Assembly (NCBI GenBank): GCA_032622095.1
Contig: CP136066.1
Coordinates: 128,619,917 to 128,683,916 of the forward strand
Source of the DNA: Siphonodentalium dalli
Taxonomy: Eukaryota; Mollusca; Scaphopoda; Gadilida; Siphonodentaliidae
Reading direction: 5' to 3'
DNA length: 64,000 bases
Shown: positions 1-9,486 of the stretch, piece by piece
How the letters are laid out: each line of letters opens with the position of its first letter
Numbering within the stretch: position 1 is the stretch's first letter
Program-made: the position numbers and the translations under genes
Notes under the pieces: generated by a model
Seen by the model: only the letters and a program-made list of their open reading frames with translations
What the model was told of the DNA's origin: nothing
Database searches by the model: none

Positions 1-235
1 GCGAAGCTTGCGTCGCACGGCCTCGGCGACCCGATAAAATTCGTACCCGGGACAAGATACATTCACATACCAAATTTCAAGTCGATAGCTCCACCGGTTT
101 CCGAGATCTCGTCTGCGCATGCGCGAAGCTGGCGTCGCACGGACTCGGCCACCCGATAAAATTTGTATCCGGGAAAGATACATTCACATAGCAAATTTCA
201 AGTCGATAGCTCCACCCGTTTGCGAGATAACGCAT
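1..235. repeat. Diverged units of the 122-base tandem repeat
   Basis: Two imperfect units built on the motif AAATTTCAAGTCGATAGCTC, followed by a Y-CACCSGTTTCCGAGATCT core and a GCGCATGCGC palindrome. They are older relatives of the array at 840-1640. Short reading frames through them on both strands are shadows of the repeat and not genes. Confidence 0.75.
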
Positions 236-679
236 TCTTAGTTTTTCAATGAGTTAATTCATGGTACCCGTCCTCCCCGTCCTAAACTTCAGAGCGGACA
301 GTCAATTAATCCCGTCGTGAAATCCCTCTGCATAATATTTCGAGCTCTTAGATCAATTCTGCCTTTTTAGCTGCATTTCGTCCGCATCCGTATTTCGGAC
401 GCATGGGGTCAGTCGTTTAGCCACGTCCATTGGAATCCGCATCGGACGCATGGGGTATCGTTTAGCCACGTCCATTGCAATAAAGAGCGTTGATTGTTAA
501 AACCTCCGTATAAGGTATATATAAAGAGCGTTGTTGCCTTAACCCCCCGCCGTGCCTTTGCGGTGATTTGGGAGTGGATAAAGGGTGCTCAGAGCTTCTC
601 GAAAACACGACTACGGCGGTGTCGGTGGGAGTTTACACTTACATACGAAATTTGATCTCAATCTGTACACGCGTTTTGG

Positions 680-735
680 ATTCTATGAAGTACACACACA
701 CACACACACATACACACATATATACGAAGTCTCAA
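680..735. repeat. (CA)n/(TA)n microsatellite
   Basis: A run of ACACAC followed by ATATAT after TATGAAGTACA. The same GAAGTACAACACACAC tail occurs at 1615-1645, which suggests it is the simple-repeat tail of one element family rather than an independent microsatellite. Copy at about 9422-9477. Confidence 0.8.
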
Positions 736-744
736 AATATATAG

Positions 745-1650
745 TATAGACTAGCAGGTTAGCCCGCCACCGGCGGCTTGTCCGAAACATGACATTTTTA
801 TATATATTTTTTAAATTTGTACCCGGTAGCTCCACCAGTTTCCGAGATCTGGTCTGCGCATGAAAATTTGTACCCGGCGCAAGATACATTCACATGCCAA
901 ATTTCAAGTCGATAGCTCCACCCGTTTCCGAGATCTCGTCTGCGCATGCGCTGCACGGGTGTCGCACGGGCTCGGCAACCCGATAAAATTTGTACCCGGC
1001 GCAAGATACATTCACATAGCAAATTTCAAGTCGATAGCTCCACCCGTTTCCGAGATCTCGTCTGCGCATGCGCTGCACGGGCGTCGCACGGGCTCGGCGA
1101 CCCGATAATATTTGTACCCGGCGCAAGATACATTCACATAGCAAATTTCAAGTCGATAGCTCCACCCGTTTCCGAGATCTCGTCTGCGCATGCGCGAAGC
1201 GGGCGTCGCACGGGCTCGCCAATACGACAACGACCACCGCCTGGTCAAACTACACACACGTACCAAGTTTCGTCCCGATCGGTCGAGAATCGTAGATTTG
1301 TATGAAGTACAACACACACACAAACAAAAATATATAAGAGATAGTCGATAGCTCCACCCGTTTCCGAGATCTCGTCTGCGCATGCGCTGCACGGGCGTCG
1401 CACGGGCTCGGCGACCCGATAATATTTGTACCCGGCGCAAGATACATTCACATAGCAAATTTCAAGTCGATAGCTCCACCCGTTTCCGAGATCTCGTCTG
1501 CGCATGCGCGAAGCGGGCGTCGCACGGGCTCGCCAATACGACAACGACCACCGCATGGTCAAACTACACACACGTACCAAGTTTCGTCCCGATCGGTCGA
1601 GAATCGTAGATTTGTATGAAGTACAACACACACACAAACAAAAATATATA
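745..1650. repeat. 122-base tandem array with a 314-base higher-order unit
   Basis: The AAATTTCAAGTCGATAGCTC core starts at about 899, 1021 and 1143, a regular 122-base period, and a larger 314-base block (about 1030-1343) is repeated at 1344-1655. Each unit carries GTACCCGGCGCAAGATACAT, the CCGAGATCTCG segment and the palindrome GCGCATGCGC. The block begins with GACTAGCAGGTTAGCCCGCC (also at 8613 and 9490) and closes with a CGTCCCGATCGGTCGAGAAT segment and a CA tail. That layout resembles SINE- or RTE-derived short repeats known from invertebrates; the assignment is tentative. Confidence 0.8.
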
Positions 1651-1953
1651 AGAGAGATATGTAAATTAGATAGATTGTATCAAAATATATAGGAGAGATA
1701 TGTAAATGATCTACACACCATTACTGGTGTTTGTCAAAGTTTAGTGGGGTATATCAATACTCATTCACGATCATATCATTGAGGTCCGGAGGGTGTGGGC
1801 TATCTCTCGAATACAAGGAGTTCTCAAAATATATAGAAGAGATTATTCAAAGTAATATATAATCAATTTGTATATATTTTTTACAATATCATGATTCAAA
1901 GCTCCCTCTCTTTGTTCATGATGTGAGTTTTGACATAGTTCTTTCTATTATAG

Positions 1954-2075
1954 ATTGTCGACAAGCCATTCAGCACCAGCTCCCAACTGATGTCTATAAA
2001 CGGTTTCGTGAAGAGCGGCGATCAGAAAAAGCAATTCCCCATGGTCTTGGGAAAGAAGAAGAACTAGTGATATAA
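1954..2075 (+). pseudogene. Possible terminal coding exon, unrecognised
   Basis: A candidate splice acceptor (ttctttctattatag, 1939-1953) is followed by an open frame whose codons begin at 1956. It encodes about 39 residues starting CRQAIQHQLPTDVYKRF, continuing through a charged stretch and ending GKEEELVI before a TAA at 2073. The composition is protein-like, and the sequence sits between unrelated repeats, so it may be the last exon of a host gene or a captured gene fragment. I do not recognise the protein. There is no upstream partner exon in view, hence pseudogene or fragment rather than gene. Confidence 0.3.
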
Positions 2076-2571
2076 TAATTGTGATGAGAACTGACACATG
2101 TATATAAAGTGCTTTTGTGATGTGATGTGTGACATTGTTCGGTTTTTCATATACAGTTGTAGTCACAATATTTAGCGAGTTTGCGATACCCGTCCGACCG
2201 GTAGATTGGTGAAATTCGTCACGGTCATTTGCGTACTTTGAATGCAGCACATAAATCGATAGGGATTTGGAACGGGTAGATGTATCCCATTGACTGGTAG
2301 TCTTTCACTAAAGTTTTCTCACACTAAAGTACATTAGTTCTATGTAATAACAGTCAGCTATGCATTAATATATTTATTGCGCGATTTCATTGCCAAATCT
2401 CATTGATACATTTGTCATTTAAGCCATGTTTTATGTTCAAAGTATCGAGGCGGCTTCTAGCACTAAGATAACTATGGAACGCCGATTTGTTTACTGACAA
2501 ATGTCTTCACTCAAGTAATGACATGTTATGATAAGAGAGTGAGTTGATGGTGCTATACGCAGTCTCGGCAC

Positions 2572-3240
2572 AGGGATGTGATTATAGAGTGTCTCCGCGT
2601 TGAGAAGGGGTGTCCACCTTCAAATTCCCAACTATACACCCCCTTGAACCACACCAAACAGAGGTGTGTGCCTAATACAAATTGTGCACCCCGTTGGGCT
2701 CTGATTTCCCCCAACTGACCCTTCACTGTCCTGAATATTATAGCAGTCTGTTCTAAATGGATCAGTAGTCATGTTACAGAAGTCCTGTGATGGGGGGTCC
2801 ACCTTGCCGACCAGTACGAGTGGTCTAACACCATGCAGGCAAATTCACGCCCTGGATTGTTTTTCACAAATTAATTATCAGTTTTGACGAGCCACTGAAT
2901 GTGGATAGACCAGGGCACACCGGGTTGACCATGGTTCGTTCTTGTGTGAGAACGTTTTGAAATCTGAACATGAAAATTTATAAATTATAGACTTTCATCA
3001 AGCTTTACATTTGTGGGATATTTTCAACTTAACTGCTGGCCATATAGCCCGATTTTTTTTCTATCAATACTAGGAATATTTGCAAATGTTTGTCTAAACC
3101 TATAAAAAAAAAATCCCCACTAATAAATTTTTGGAAAATCAAACTGAATGACAGAATAATTTCAACGTATGTTTGGTGCGTTAGGTATATGCAATTTCCA
3201 ACTGTTGGGTGAGACATCACACCGCTCTCGCCACGTCCCC
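2572..3240 (-). mobile_element. Remnant of a hAT-like 1-kb element family
   Basis: The left end CAGGGATGTG and the segment GTCTCC...GGGGTGTCCACCTT match, in reverse orientation, the right end of the elements at 27381-28409 and 61261-62325. The right end (TTTCCAACTGTTG, GTGAGACATC, CGCCACGTCCC) matches their left end. Internal sequence is diverged and shortened and no target duplication survives. The LINE at 3354 upward inserted into this element near its right end. Confidence 0.6.
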
Positions 3241-3353
3241 TATCAACCCTTTGTGCATGGGCATAAGTACACCGTGAATGTGTTACACGATTGAATACAA
3301 CCGTTCAGTTATTGTATCTTATGTGGTGGTGACTGATTTCTCATTTTAATATA
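3190..3353. repeat. LINE target-site duplication, copy-1 version
   Basis: The 164 bases that flank the LINE 3' end here also flank it at 11932-12095 and flank the LINE 5' end at 19022-19185. This copy is present only because of the segmental duplication. Confidence 0.85.
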
Positions 3354-3711
3354 TATATATCCTTTATTTTCCTCCGTTACACGAAGAGCTTATCAAACAT
3401 TAAACATCATAATACAAATATTTACACAAGTGGGATGAACAGGTGAAGAAGACATATACAAATGAATACAGATTCAGACAGAAATCAAAGTCAGAGCGAC
3501 AGACATACAATGTACATATACGCAGACAGCTATGTCGATTGGCAGGAATGCGGACACATGCAGGCGAACAGATATACATACATACACTGACGAGCGGACG
3601 GGTGTACAGACATGTACGCAGTCATAGACACACACGCGCACCCACACACACATATACATACATATATATATACACACACACATACATACACATACACATA
3701 CATATACATAC

Positions 3712-3742
<31 letters not shown>

Positions 3743-3783
3743 GCCATATACACATATATATATACATATATACACATACATAC

Positions 3784-3816
<33 letters not shown>

Positions 3817-5039
3817 CATATACATACATACATACATACACACACACATACACATACACACATACACATACAATACACATACACATATATACACATATAT
3901 AAATGTGGACAGGGCAAGCACACAAAAGCAAACATGCACGCATACGATCATATAATAATTCACTGCATGTATAAGGCCGTACATACGAGTATTCACACTC
4001 GGATGCAAACTTTCATTTAATCACAAGTTTTCCTAGCTTGTGTTTAATTTCAGTTGGTATTGACACGAATATGCCTGAGTCTATCTGGAGACGATATCAA
4101 TGATCCAACTTTGGAGCGAGGTACTTACCCGATGTGACAAACGAAGGTCCCCCAAGGTGTGGGGCCACTTTATTTGCACATCAGCTAATGTATCACTAAG
4201 AAGTTGAACAGGTAATGCAAAAATTGTGGTTGTAGAGTGTCTCGCAAATTGATTGTCAACAAATATAAAATTATATGCTTGAAGGTTGTTATTTACAGAA
4301 TGTGCCAAGCAAATTAGCGTTACAACTATATGGATAATAAAAGGGCACATGTAAAGGGAGTCCAGTTAAGGATTGACAAGCAGATTGCTATCTACGACGA
4401 GATTGATCTCCTTTGTATACTGGGACCACATTCCGTATGAATTCCTCACCACAAAGAGCGAAAATTCGTTCAGGTTGAGTATTTGTCTCCTGATATCGTC
4501 AGACAGGATAGAAAGAAATACCATCACTTGGTCCTTCTGTGTGAGAGCATCAATGAATAAAAAACATGGTATGCCGAAAATATCAATTAATGAAAACCAC
4601 ATTTGGATTCTAGACTCTGAAGTCGAAGAGCAATCCAGTAAGGCATGCTCCACAATATCAACATAAACTTTGCCACACAGTTTGCAATGTCCGCATTCTG
4701 GGGAGGTACGTGTATGCAGGGCCAGAAGCTTCGCAGCAAGCAAGAATTTATGTTTTCCTGTGAATGTGATCTACAAGATCTCCAAAGAATAGATTTTGAC
4801 ATTATATTATGATTTTGTGCGAACGTTGTTAGTGATTCAGAGCTTCTCATGCGCTTTTCACATTCACGATTTTGTATATCGTTAATATGTTGTGTGGTGA
4901 TTGTTTTCCATTCACCTTTGGATGGGAAATTACCATGTGTGGCGTAGTTGTGAAGATATGAATATAAATTATACCGTTTTAGTATGGATATAACATCGTT
5001 GATAAAAGAAGATTCATCAGTTGACGTTTGCGAAAGGTG
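3354..5039 (-). pseudogene. LINE 1 3' part, cut by the duplication junction
   Basis: This is the 3' UTR and the last part of ORF2 of the LINE whose intact version is at 12096-19021. Read on the minus strand it enters at 5039 in the middle of ORF2, runs through a frame interruption near 4740 and the zinc-knuckle region (CKLCGKVYVDIVEH with a following C, 4366-4743), and ends with the 3' UTR microsatellite at 3640-3910 and the terminus near 3354. It lacks endonuclease, reverse transcriptase and ORF1, and its truncation is due to the duplication break rather than to incomplete reverse transcription. Confidence 0.85.
3640..3910. repeat. CA/TA microsatellite in the LINE 3' UTR
   Basis: About 270 bases of mixed ACAC and ATAT repeats. 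It generates long spurious reading frames on both strands rich in Tyr, Ile, His, Cys and Val, none of which should be annotated as protein. The copy at 12380-12652 is one TA unit shorter, the only indel I noticed between the two segmental copies. Confidence 0.95.
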
Positions 5040-5386
5040 TCCCGTAACACATTTCCATATTCGGCTAGCCTGTCCGATATGAAACTATCATCCAGCTCCA
5101 CAGGGGCGTCAATAACAGTAACTAGGGTAGCCAATTTTCCCAGTTCTTGCATTCGAATACGTCTGCTACCAACAAGTATATTTGTCGACAACAGCTCATA
5201 TTTTGCTTGTTCTGTTGTCAGAGTTATATAGCACTCATTTCGAGTTATCTGAATAGCAAATACAGTTTCTCTCTCTACAGCATATTCACAAGCCCTGAGA
5301 ATATCTTCGCGCGTGAGGCGCTGGCGTTCATTTTTCGCAAACGTTGCAGTTAATTGCCTTTTCGCTTTGAGGGAGGCTGTCGCCAT
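4979..5386 (-). pseudogene. Gag-like/RRM-like ORF1 fragment fused to LINE sequence
   Basis: The minus-strand frame opens at the ATG at 5386 (context AACAAAATGGCGACAG; an ATG 18 codons upstream is also in frame). It encodes a charged N-terminus followed by two short blocks, VFAIQITRNECYITLTTEQA and LVTVIDAPVELDDSFI, then LAEYGNVL. The beta-alpha-beta spacing and the ITL / SxRLxxYGxV style resemble the tandem RRM-like domains of gag-like or zinc-knuckle ORF1 proteins of invertebrate retroelements; I cannot name the family. At 5039/5040 the frame runs into antisense-shifted LINE ORF2 sequence and stops after about 20 foreign residues, so the C-terminus was cut off by the duplication junction. 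Confidence 0.5.
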
Positions 5387-5688
5387 TTTGTTGTCGATGT
5401 AAACAAACACTGTTTTATTGGCAATAATTCGACTACTCACACTAGTTTGAATCGTTTTTATCTAACATAATAATCAGAGATCTGAATATTCCATAGTAAA
5501 TCCATTTTTGTGCATTATGATTGCATCAGAACAATTTAATATCAAAACATTAACGGAGCGAAAAATTCAACACATTCCCGCCATGATCACGTGACATGAA
5601 CTCACAGTGAATAATCCACTCACTCTCTCCCTGCTTATAGATATATAACGAAAACGAGAATATCATGTTGATGAAGTTTATTGAAATT

Positions 5689-5962
5689 GGCAATATCATA
5701 CGACTTCCCCGTCGAGAAAATTTGTCGCCCAATGTTTTCAGTTTTTCAAAGAAATGTAACTCTAACATACCCGTTATTTAGTAAAAAATCACCTTTACTA
5801 AATAACGGGCATACCAAAAGAATGACACCACAAAGAGACACGTTTCAAAAACACTATAGGAAAAATCACTTGTAGGGTGGGTGGGCTTGGGGGAGGCGGA
5901 CGACACTATCTAACAAACTTCAGCCCAAAATGTTCTTGACGGGGAAGTCGTGTGAGATTGCC
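5689..5962. mobile_element. 274-base MITE with 8-base target duplication
   Basis: Exact 8-base direct repeats TTGAAATT flank it at 5681-5688 and 5963-5970. Its ends are inverted repeats of about 35-40 bases starting GGCAATATCATACGACTTCC on the left, with the matching complement on the right (two or three mismatches). A second hairpin around GTTATTTAGTAAA lies at about 5770-5812. There is no coding capacity. The 8-base duplication fits hAT, P, Merlin or related groups; the GGCAAT terminus does not let me choose. Confidence 0.85.
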
Positions 5963-5969
5963 TTGAAAT

Positions 5970-6209
5970 TTAATCATTGTCTGAATCTTCGAACGTTAAA
6001 CATATTTCTAGGAGTTTCTTGAATTTTCTCATCGCTTCATCTGCAGCCCATTCATTATTATATCCGTGTTTGGTCAGTTTGACCATTTTCTTCATGATCA
6101 TGTTATGTATGGGTGATGTTTTCAATCGATACTGGTATTCTATTAATCGTCTATAACTTTTGAGAAAGAGAGCAAGCCCCGTGCTTAACGCCAGTGAGAC
6201 GGTTTTGGA
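5970..6209 (-). pseudogene. Coding-like fragment, possible C-terminal exon
   Basis: The minus strand is open from 6209 to a TAA at 5972-5970. It encodes a protein-like segment including LKSYRRLIEYQYRLKTSP, then HNMIMKKMVKLTKHG, NEWAADEAMRKFKKL and a final acidic EDSDND. There is no ATG to begin it, so it would need a splice acceptor; the AG near 6184 is one possibility. I do not recognise it. The MITE at 5689-5962 sits immediately 3' of the stop, and its right target duplication overlaps the stop codon. It may be a captured or decayed host exon, or chance; the amphipathic, charged composition favours real coding ancestry. Confidence 0.35.
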
Positions 6210-6217
6210 TTAGGCTT

Positions 6218-6859
6218 ATGGATTTAATCCCAGACGCCGTGTTGGCCGCAGTGCAAAGGTGTTCGGTAGTGGACATTGCTAACTGGAGTCTCCAGTCTAG
6301 CAGGGGCTACCTGACCCTTTGCCTGGAGTTCCGGACTGAAGATGCTGGCATCCAGAGATCGCAAGCCCGGGACACCAACTCCAAGACTGCCTCCTGTCAT
6401 CTGTGTGGGAAGAAGAAAGGGCCGCCCAAGAAGAAGACGCCTGCGAGGAAAAGAAGGGACGCAGCCAGACGAGCCAAATGGAAGAAGATGGGGGTGACTG
6501 TTCTGCCAGTCACCCCTCCCCTTGTGGTTCAGCCGACGTCCAATGTCACAGCCGGCAGGTCGGAGTTGTCTGAGAGACGCACAGACGACCCGACCTGCAT
6601 GGAGACAGGCGACATCGCACCAGCTAGCAGGGACTCCGTTGATCTTCCGGAGGTCCCTGCTGTCGTCGTCGAGGCAAGCGGAACAAGGGAGCAGGAAACC
6701 ACCCCTGCTGTTCCTGCCGCCTGCTTCGAGGTGGAACTGGACAGCTTGTCACCACGGACACCGGAGTACCAGCACATCCCGGTGTTCTCCAGCTCCTCCA
6801 CCAGCAACTACAACACCAGCGCAGACTCCGCCCATGAAGAACTCGTGGCTGAGGCCACC
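6218..6859 (+). pseudogene. LINE ORF1-like (gag-like) protein, interrupted
   Basis: From the ATG at 6218 the frame encodes about 214 residues: a hydrophobic/helical N-terminus (MDLIPDAVLAAVQRC), an NWSLQSSRGYLTLCLEFR block, then CHLCGKKK followed by a highly basic KKKTPARKRRDAARRAKW region, and a long Ser/Pro/Thr-rich tail. Basic nucleic-acid-binding regions of this kind are typical of ORF1 proteins of some invertebrate LINEs. The frame is broken after EAT (codons ending 6859) by the 0.8-kb element at 6856-7657 and resumes in the same frame at 7658, giving an ancestral protein of about 250 residues. The apparent stop at 6883 lies in the inserted element. Confidence 0.55.
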
Positions 6860-7657
6860 CCATGCATCCGGATATGCTCGTAGCGGAAGATATGCTCGTA
6901 GCGGAATAACCATATATATATATATATTTACCCAACTGTACATCAAACTTCTTTAAACATGGACGCAGTTTAATCCTATTTTACCGGGAAGTTAGGCCAA
7001 AAATTGTGGCAAAATTTGCATTTCTTACATAAAATTACGATTTCTGTGGTAACAGCCCAGACAATATAGTCTTTGCATACATTGCTATTTCCGCGGATAT
7101 TCCATTAATATAATAGACAACATTTTCAGTAATGTTCTACATTTCCATAGTAAAAAATAACCATATATGCAGGTCATAGCAAGAAAATATGGAATGTCTA
7201 TAGCAGTGGTTTTACGTTTGCTATAGACATGCCCCAAAATCAAGTGAGTGACTCCATGGAAATAAATTTTTCGGGCACTAATATGATTGACATCGCAAAC
7301 ATGTCCAGTTCATTTTGAAGCTAAGATATCGTACTTTGAGAGACTGTATGTTATATAATGTGTCAATGCAAAGATTCATTAAAATTTGATAAAACTTATA
7401 TCGAGTAAGTATTTCAGGTCATAATTTTCGTATAAAACCAGATTATCGAACATTAATATGCAAATTGCGGAAACCACAACCGCTCATATCTGTAGACCGA
7501 TTATCGCTGTTAACGTTTAAAAAAAATCAAGTTAAAATAAACTGTGTTTTTAAGAAATAACTTACGATAACTAAAGACGATGTGCAAATCGCGGGCCATG
7601 TGGTTATTCCGCTACGAGCATGTCTTCCGCTACGAGCATGTCCGGATGCATGGGGTG
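6856..7657. mobile_element. 0.8-kb TIR element inside the gag-like ORF
   Basis: Ends are inverted repeats of about 60 bases starting CACCCCATGCATCCGG, with a tandem TATGCTCGTAGCGGAA block just inside each end (6872-6905 and, inverted, 7607-7640). Host sequence GAGGC, or GAGGCCACC if the shared CACC is counted, is duplicated at 6851 and 7658. Terminal CAC and a 5-base GC-rich duplication would suit a Transib-like or similar group, but a 9-base duplication is equally compatible. No transposase frame is present; the interior is AT-rich. Confidence 0.75.
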
Positions 7658-7777
7658 GAGGCCACCAAACAGATTGCATTGGCACAAGAGGCACGGAGGT
7701 TATCAGCAATCAACGATCAGCGACATCAACGTTTCTTACAACAGCTCCAACAGAAATCTCCTCCGTCACCACAATAA
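7658..7777 (+). pseudogene. C-terminal continuation of the gag-like ORF
   Basis: Starts with the duplicated EAT codons and continues KQIALAQEARRLSAINDQ, then a Gln-rich RFLQQLQQ segment and SPPSPQ before TAA at 7775. It is in the same codon register as the frame broken at 6859, which is the main evidence that 6218-7777 was one ORF before the insertion. Confidence 0.5.
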
Positions 7778-8000
7778 TCAACAGAAAAGCCAAACCCAAT
7801 AAAGAAAAGGAAAAAGAAAAAATAATCACCATCACAAAATGCTTACCTTTTTTTCCTTTTTTTTTGCTTTTTGTTTCCTCACCAATAAAGGCAACACCAT
7901 GAGGGATTAAGGGGAGGACCATTCGGTCCTTCCGACAATCCCGGGCTAGCCCCCCGAACCACTCATTCTCTGTTCATATCATCTTGAAATCGTTCAACGT

Positions 8001-8126
8001 CGACAAGCTACAACCGAGGAAAGCCCTCCCGACAACCCTTGCATCAAGTGTGGGAAAGACGTCTCGTCATACCAACAAGCCGTAGACTGCGACTCATGTG
8101 GTCGTTGGCAGCACCGAAAATTTTAA
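8001..8126 (+). pseudogene. PHD-finger-like remnant of a LINE ORF2 N-terminus
   Basis: The plus frame ending at TAA 8124 encodes PCIKCGKDVSSYQQAVDC, then DSCGRW and QHRKF. This is the first half of a PHD finger (C-x2-C ... C-x2-C ... W-x-H), cut before the last Cys pair. Some invertebrate CR1-like LINEs place a PHD finger at the start of ORF2, directly after a gag-like ORF1, which matches the order here (ORF1 at 6218-7777). The endonuclease and reverse transcriptase that should follow are missing, replaced by AT-rich repeats from 8124 on. Confidence 0.55.
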
Positions 8127-8313
8127 TCCAATTGTAAATATATTATACTACTATTATACTATCTATACTTAATTACTGATTTTATCTATATATATTTTTA
8201 CAATTAATATATACTAAATATATTTTAATTTGAATTTAAATCCAATTGTAAATATATTATACTACAATTATACTATCTATACTTAATTACTGATTTTATC
8301 TATATATTTTTCG
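8124..8313. repeat. Two-copy AT-rich direct repeat
   Basis: A segment of about 78 bases starting AATCCAATTGTAAATATATT occurs at 8125-8202 and again at 8239-8314 with almost no change. It follows directly on the stop of the PHD remnant. No known element recognised. Confidence 0.8.
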
Positions 8314-8611
8314 CCACCCCCTTTCAATTAGGCATTCTACAGCATCTTAAAAGCATACCGACAATGTCAAAACAACCATAAAGACAATGAAACCTTGAGA
8401 CAACATGGCGAAATCTTATCACTCCAGTCTCAGTACTGAAACAATACTGCACCGCCGACAAATACCTCTAATCATAAGCCGACGGCAAGGTGTCAACCAA
8501 CCACGCATTAAGCTGTGAGATAAGATATGAGATAAGCCGTCAATTAGCACATCCTAAATATACCTCATACTATTTTGTGACTCCATAATTCATATCTCCA
8601 TTATATATAAT
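8314..8611. other. No gene seen
   Basis: Unique-looking AT-rich sequence between the LINE remnant and the start of the short-repeat array. I see no open frame above background and no terminal repeats. Confidence 0.5.
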
Positions 8612-8990
8612 AGACTAGCAGGTTAGCCCGCCACTGGCGTCATTCGTCTCATGGCTTTGTTTCAGAAACATGACATTTTTTTAATTTAACCAAATTTCAA
8701 GTCGATAGCTCCACCCGTTTCCGAGATCTGGTCTGCGCATGCGCGAAGCTTGCGTCGCACGGCCTCGGCGACCCGATAAAATTCGTACCCGGGACAAGAT
8801 ACATTCACATACCAAATTTCAAGTCGATAGCTCCACCGGTTTCCGAGATCTCGTCTGCGCATGCGCGAAGCTGGCGTCGCACGGACTCGGCCACCCGATA
8901 AAATTTGTATCCGGGAAAGATACATTCACATAGCAAATTTCAAGTGGATAGCTCCACCCGTTTGCGAGATAACGCATTCTTAGTTTTTCA
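8612..8990. repeat. Short repeat with 122-base unit core
   Basis: Begins GACTAGCAGGTTAGCCCGCC and runs into two or three units with the AAGTCGATAGCTCC core. Bases 8743 onward are the duplicate of the window start; 8612-8742 show what precedes the window start in the other copy. Confidence 0.75.
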
Positions 8991-9486
8991 ATGAGTTAAT
9001 TCATGGTACCCGTCCTCCCCGTCCTAAACTTCAGAGCGGACAGTCAATTAATCCCGTCGTGAAATCCCTCTGCATAATATTTCGAGCTCTTAGATCAATT
9101 CTGCCTTTTTAGCTGCATTTCGTCCGCATCCGTATTTCGGACGCATGGGGTCAGTCGTTTAGCCACGTCCATTGGAATCCGCATCGGACGCATGGGGTAT
9201 CGTTTAGCCACGTCCATTGCAATAAAGAGCGTTGATTGTTAAAACCTCCGTATAAGGTATATATAAAGAGCGTTGTTGCCTTAACCCCCCGCCGTGCCTT
9301 TGCGGTGATTTGGGAGTGGATAAAGGGTGCTCAGAGCTTCTCGAAAACACGACTACGGCGGTGTCGGTGGGAGTTTACACTTACATACGAAATTTGATCT
9401 CAATCTGTACACGCGTTTTGGATTCTATGAAGTACACACACACACACACACATACACACATATATACGAAGTCTCAAAATATATAG

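Larger units (their letters stand above)
1..5039. repeat. Tandem segmental duplication, copy 1
   Basis: Every landmark in this stretch recurs 8742 bases downstream (8740 after a dinucleotide repeat that differs by one TA unit). I noticed one substitution (c at 204, g at 8946) and that one indel, so the copies are nearly identical. The match stops after the shared cgaaaggtg at 5031-5039, in the middle of a LINE reverse-transcriptase gene, where copy 1 jumps to unrelated sequence. The simplest reading is a tandem duplication of the unit 5040-13779, with the first copy of the 5040-8742 part lying upstream of the window. An assembly artefact is the alternative. Confidence 0.93.

Noticed and set aside
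683-1692. Overlapping frames in the 122-base array
   Set aside because: Open on both strands simply because the repeat unit lacks stops; the same frames recur in the duplicate copy.
1948-2250. Minus-strand 100-codon frame with a hydrophobic segment (VLITIIISLVLLLSQ)
   Set aside because: Antisense to the better-supported plus-strand exon-like segment; the hydrophobic stretch comes from AT-rich sequence. No homology recognised.
3443-4008. Long reading frames rich in Tyr/Ile/His (plus) or Cys/Val/Tyr (minus), also at 12185-12760
   Set aside because: They are translations of the CA/TA microsatellite in the LINE 3' UTR; all frames are open because the repeat lacks stops.
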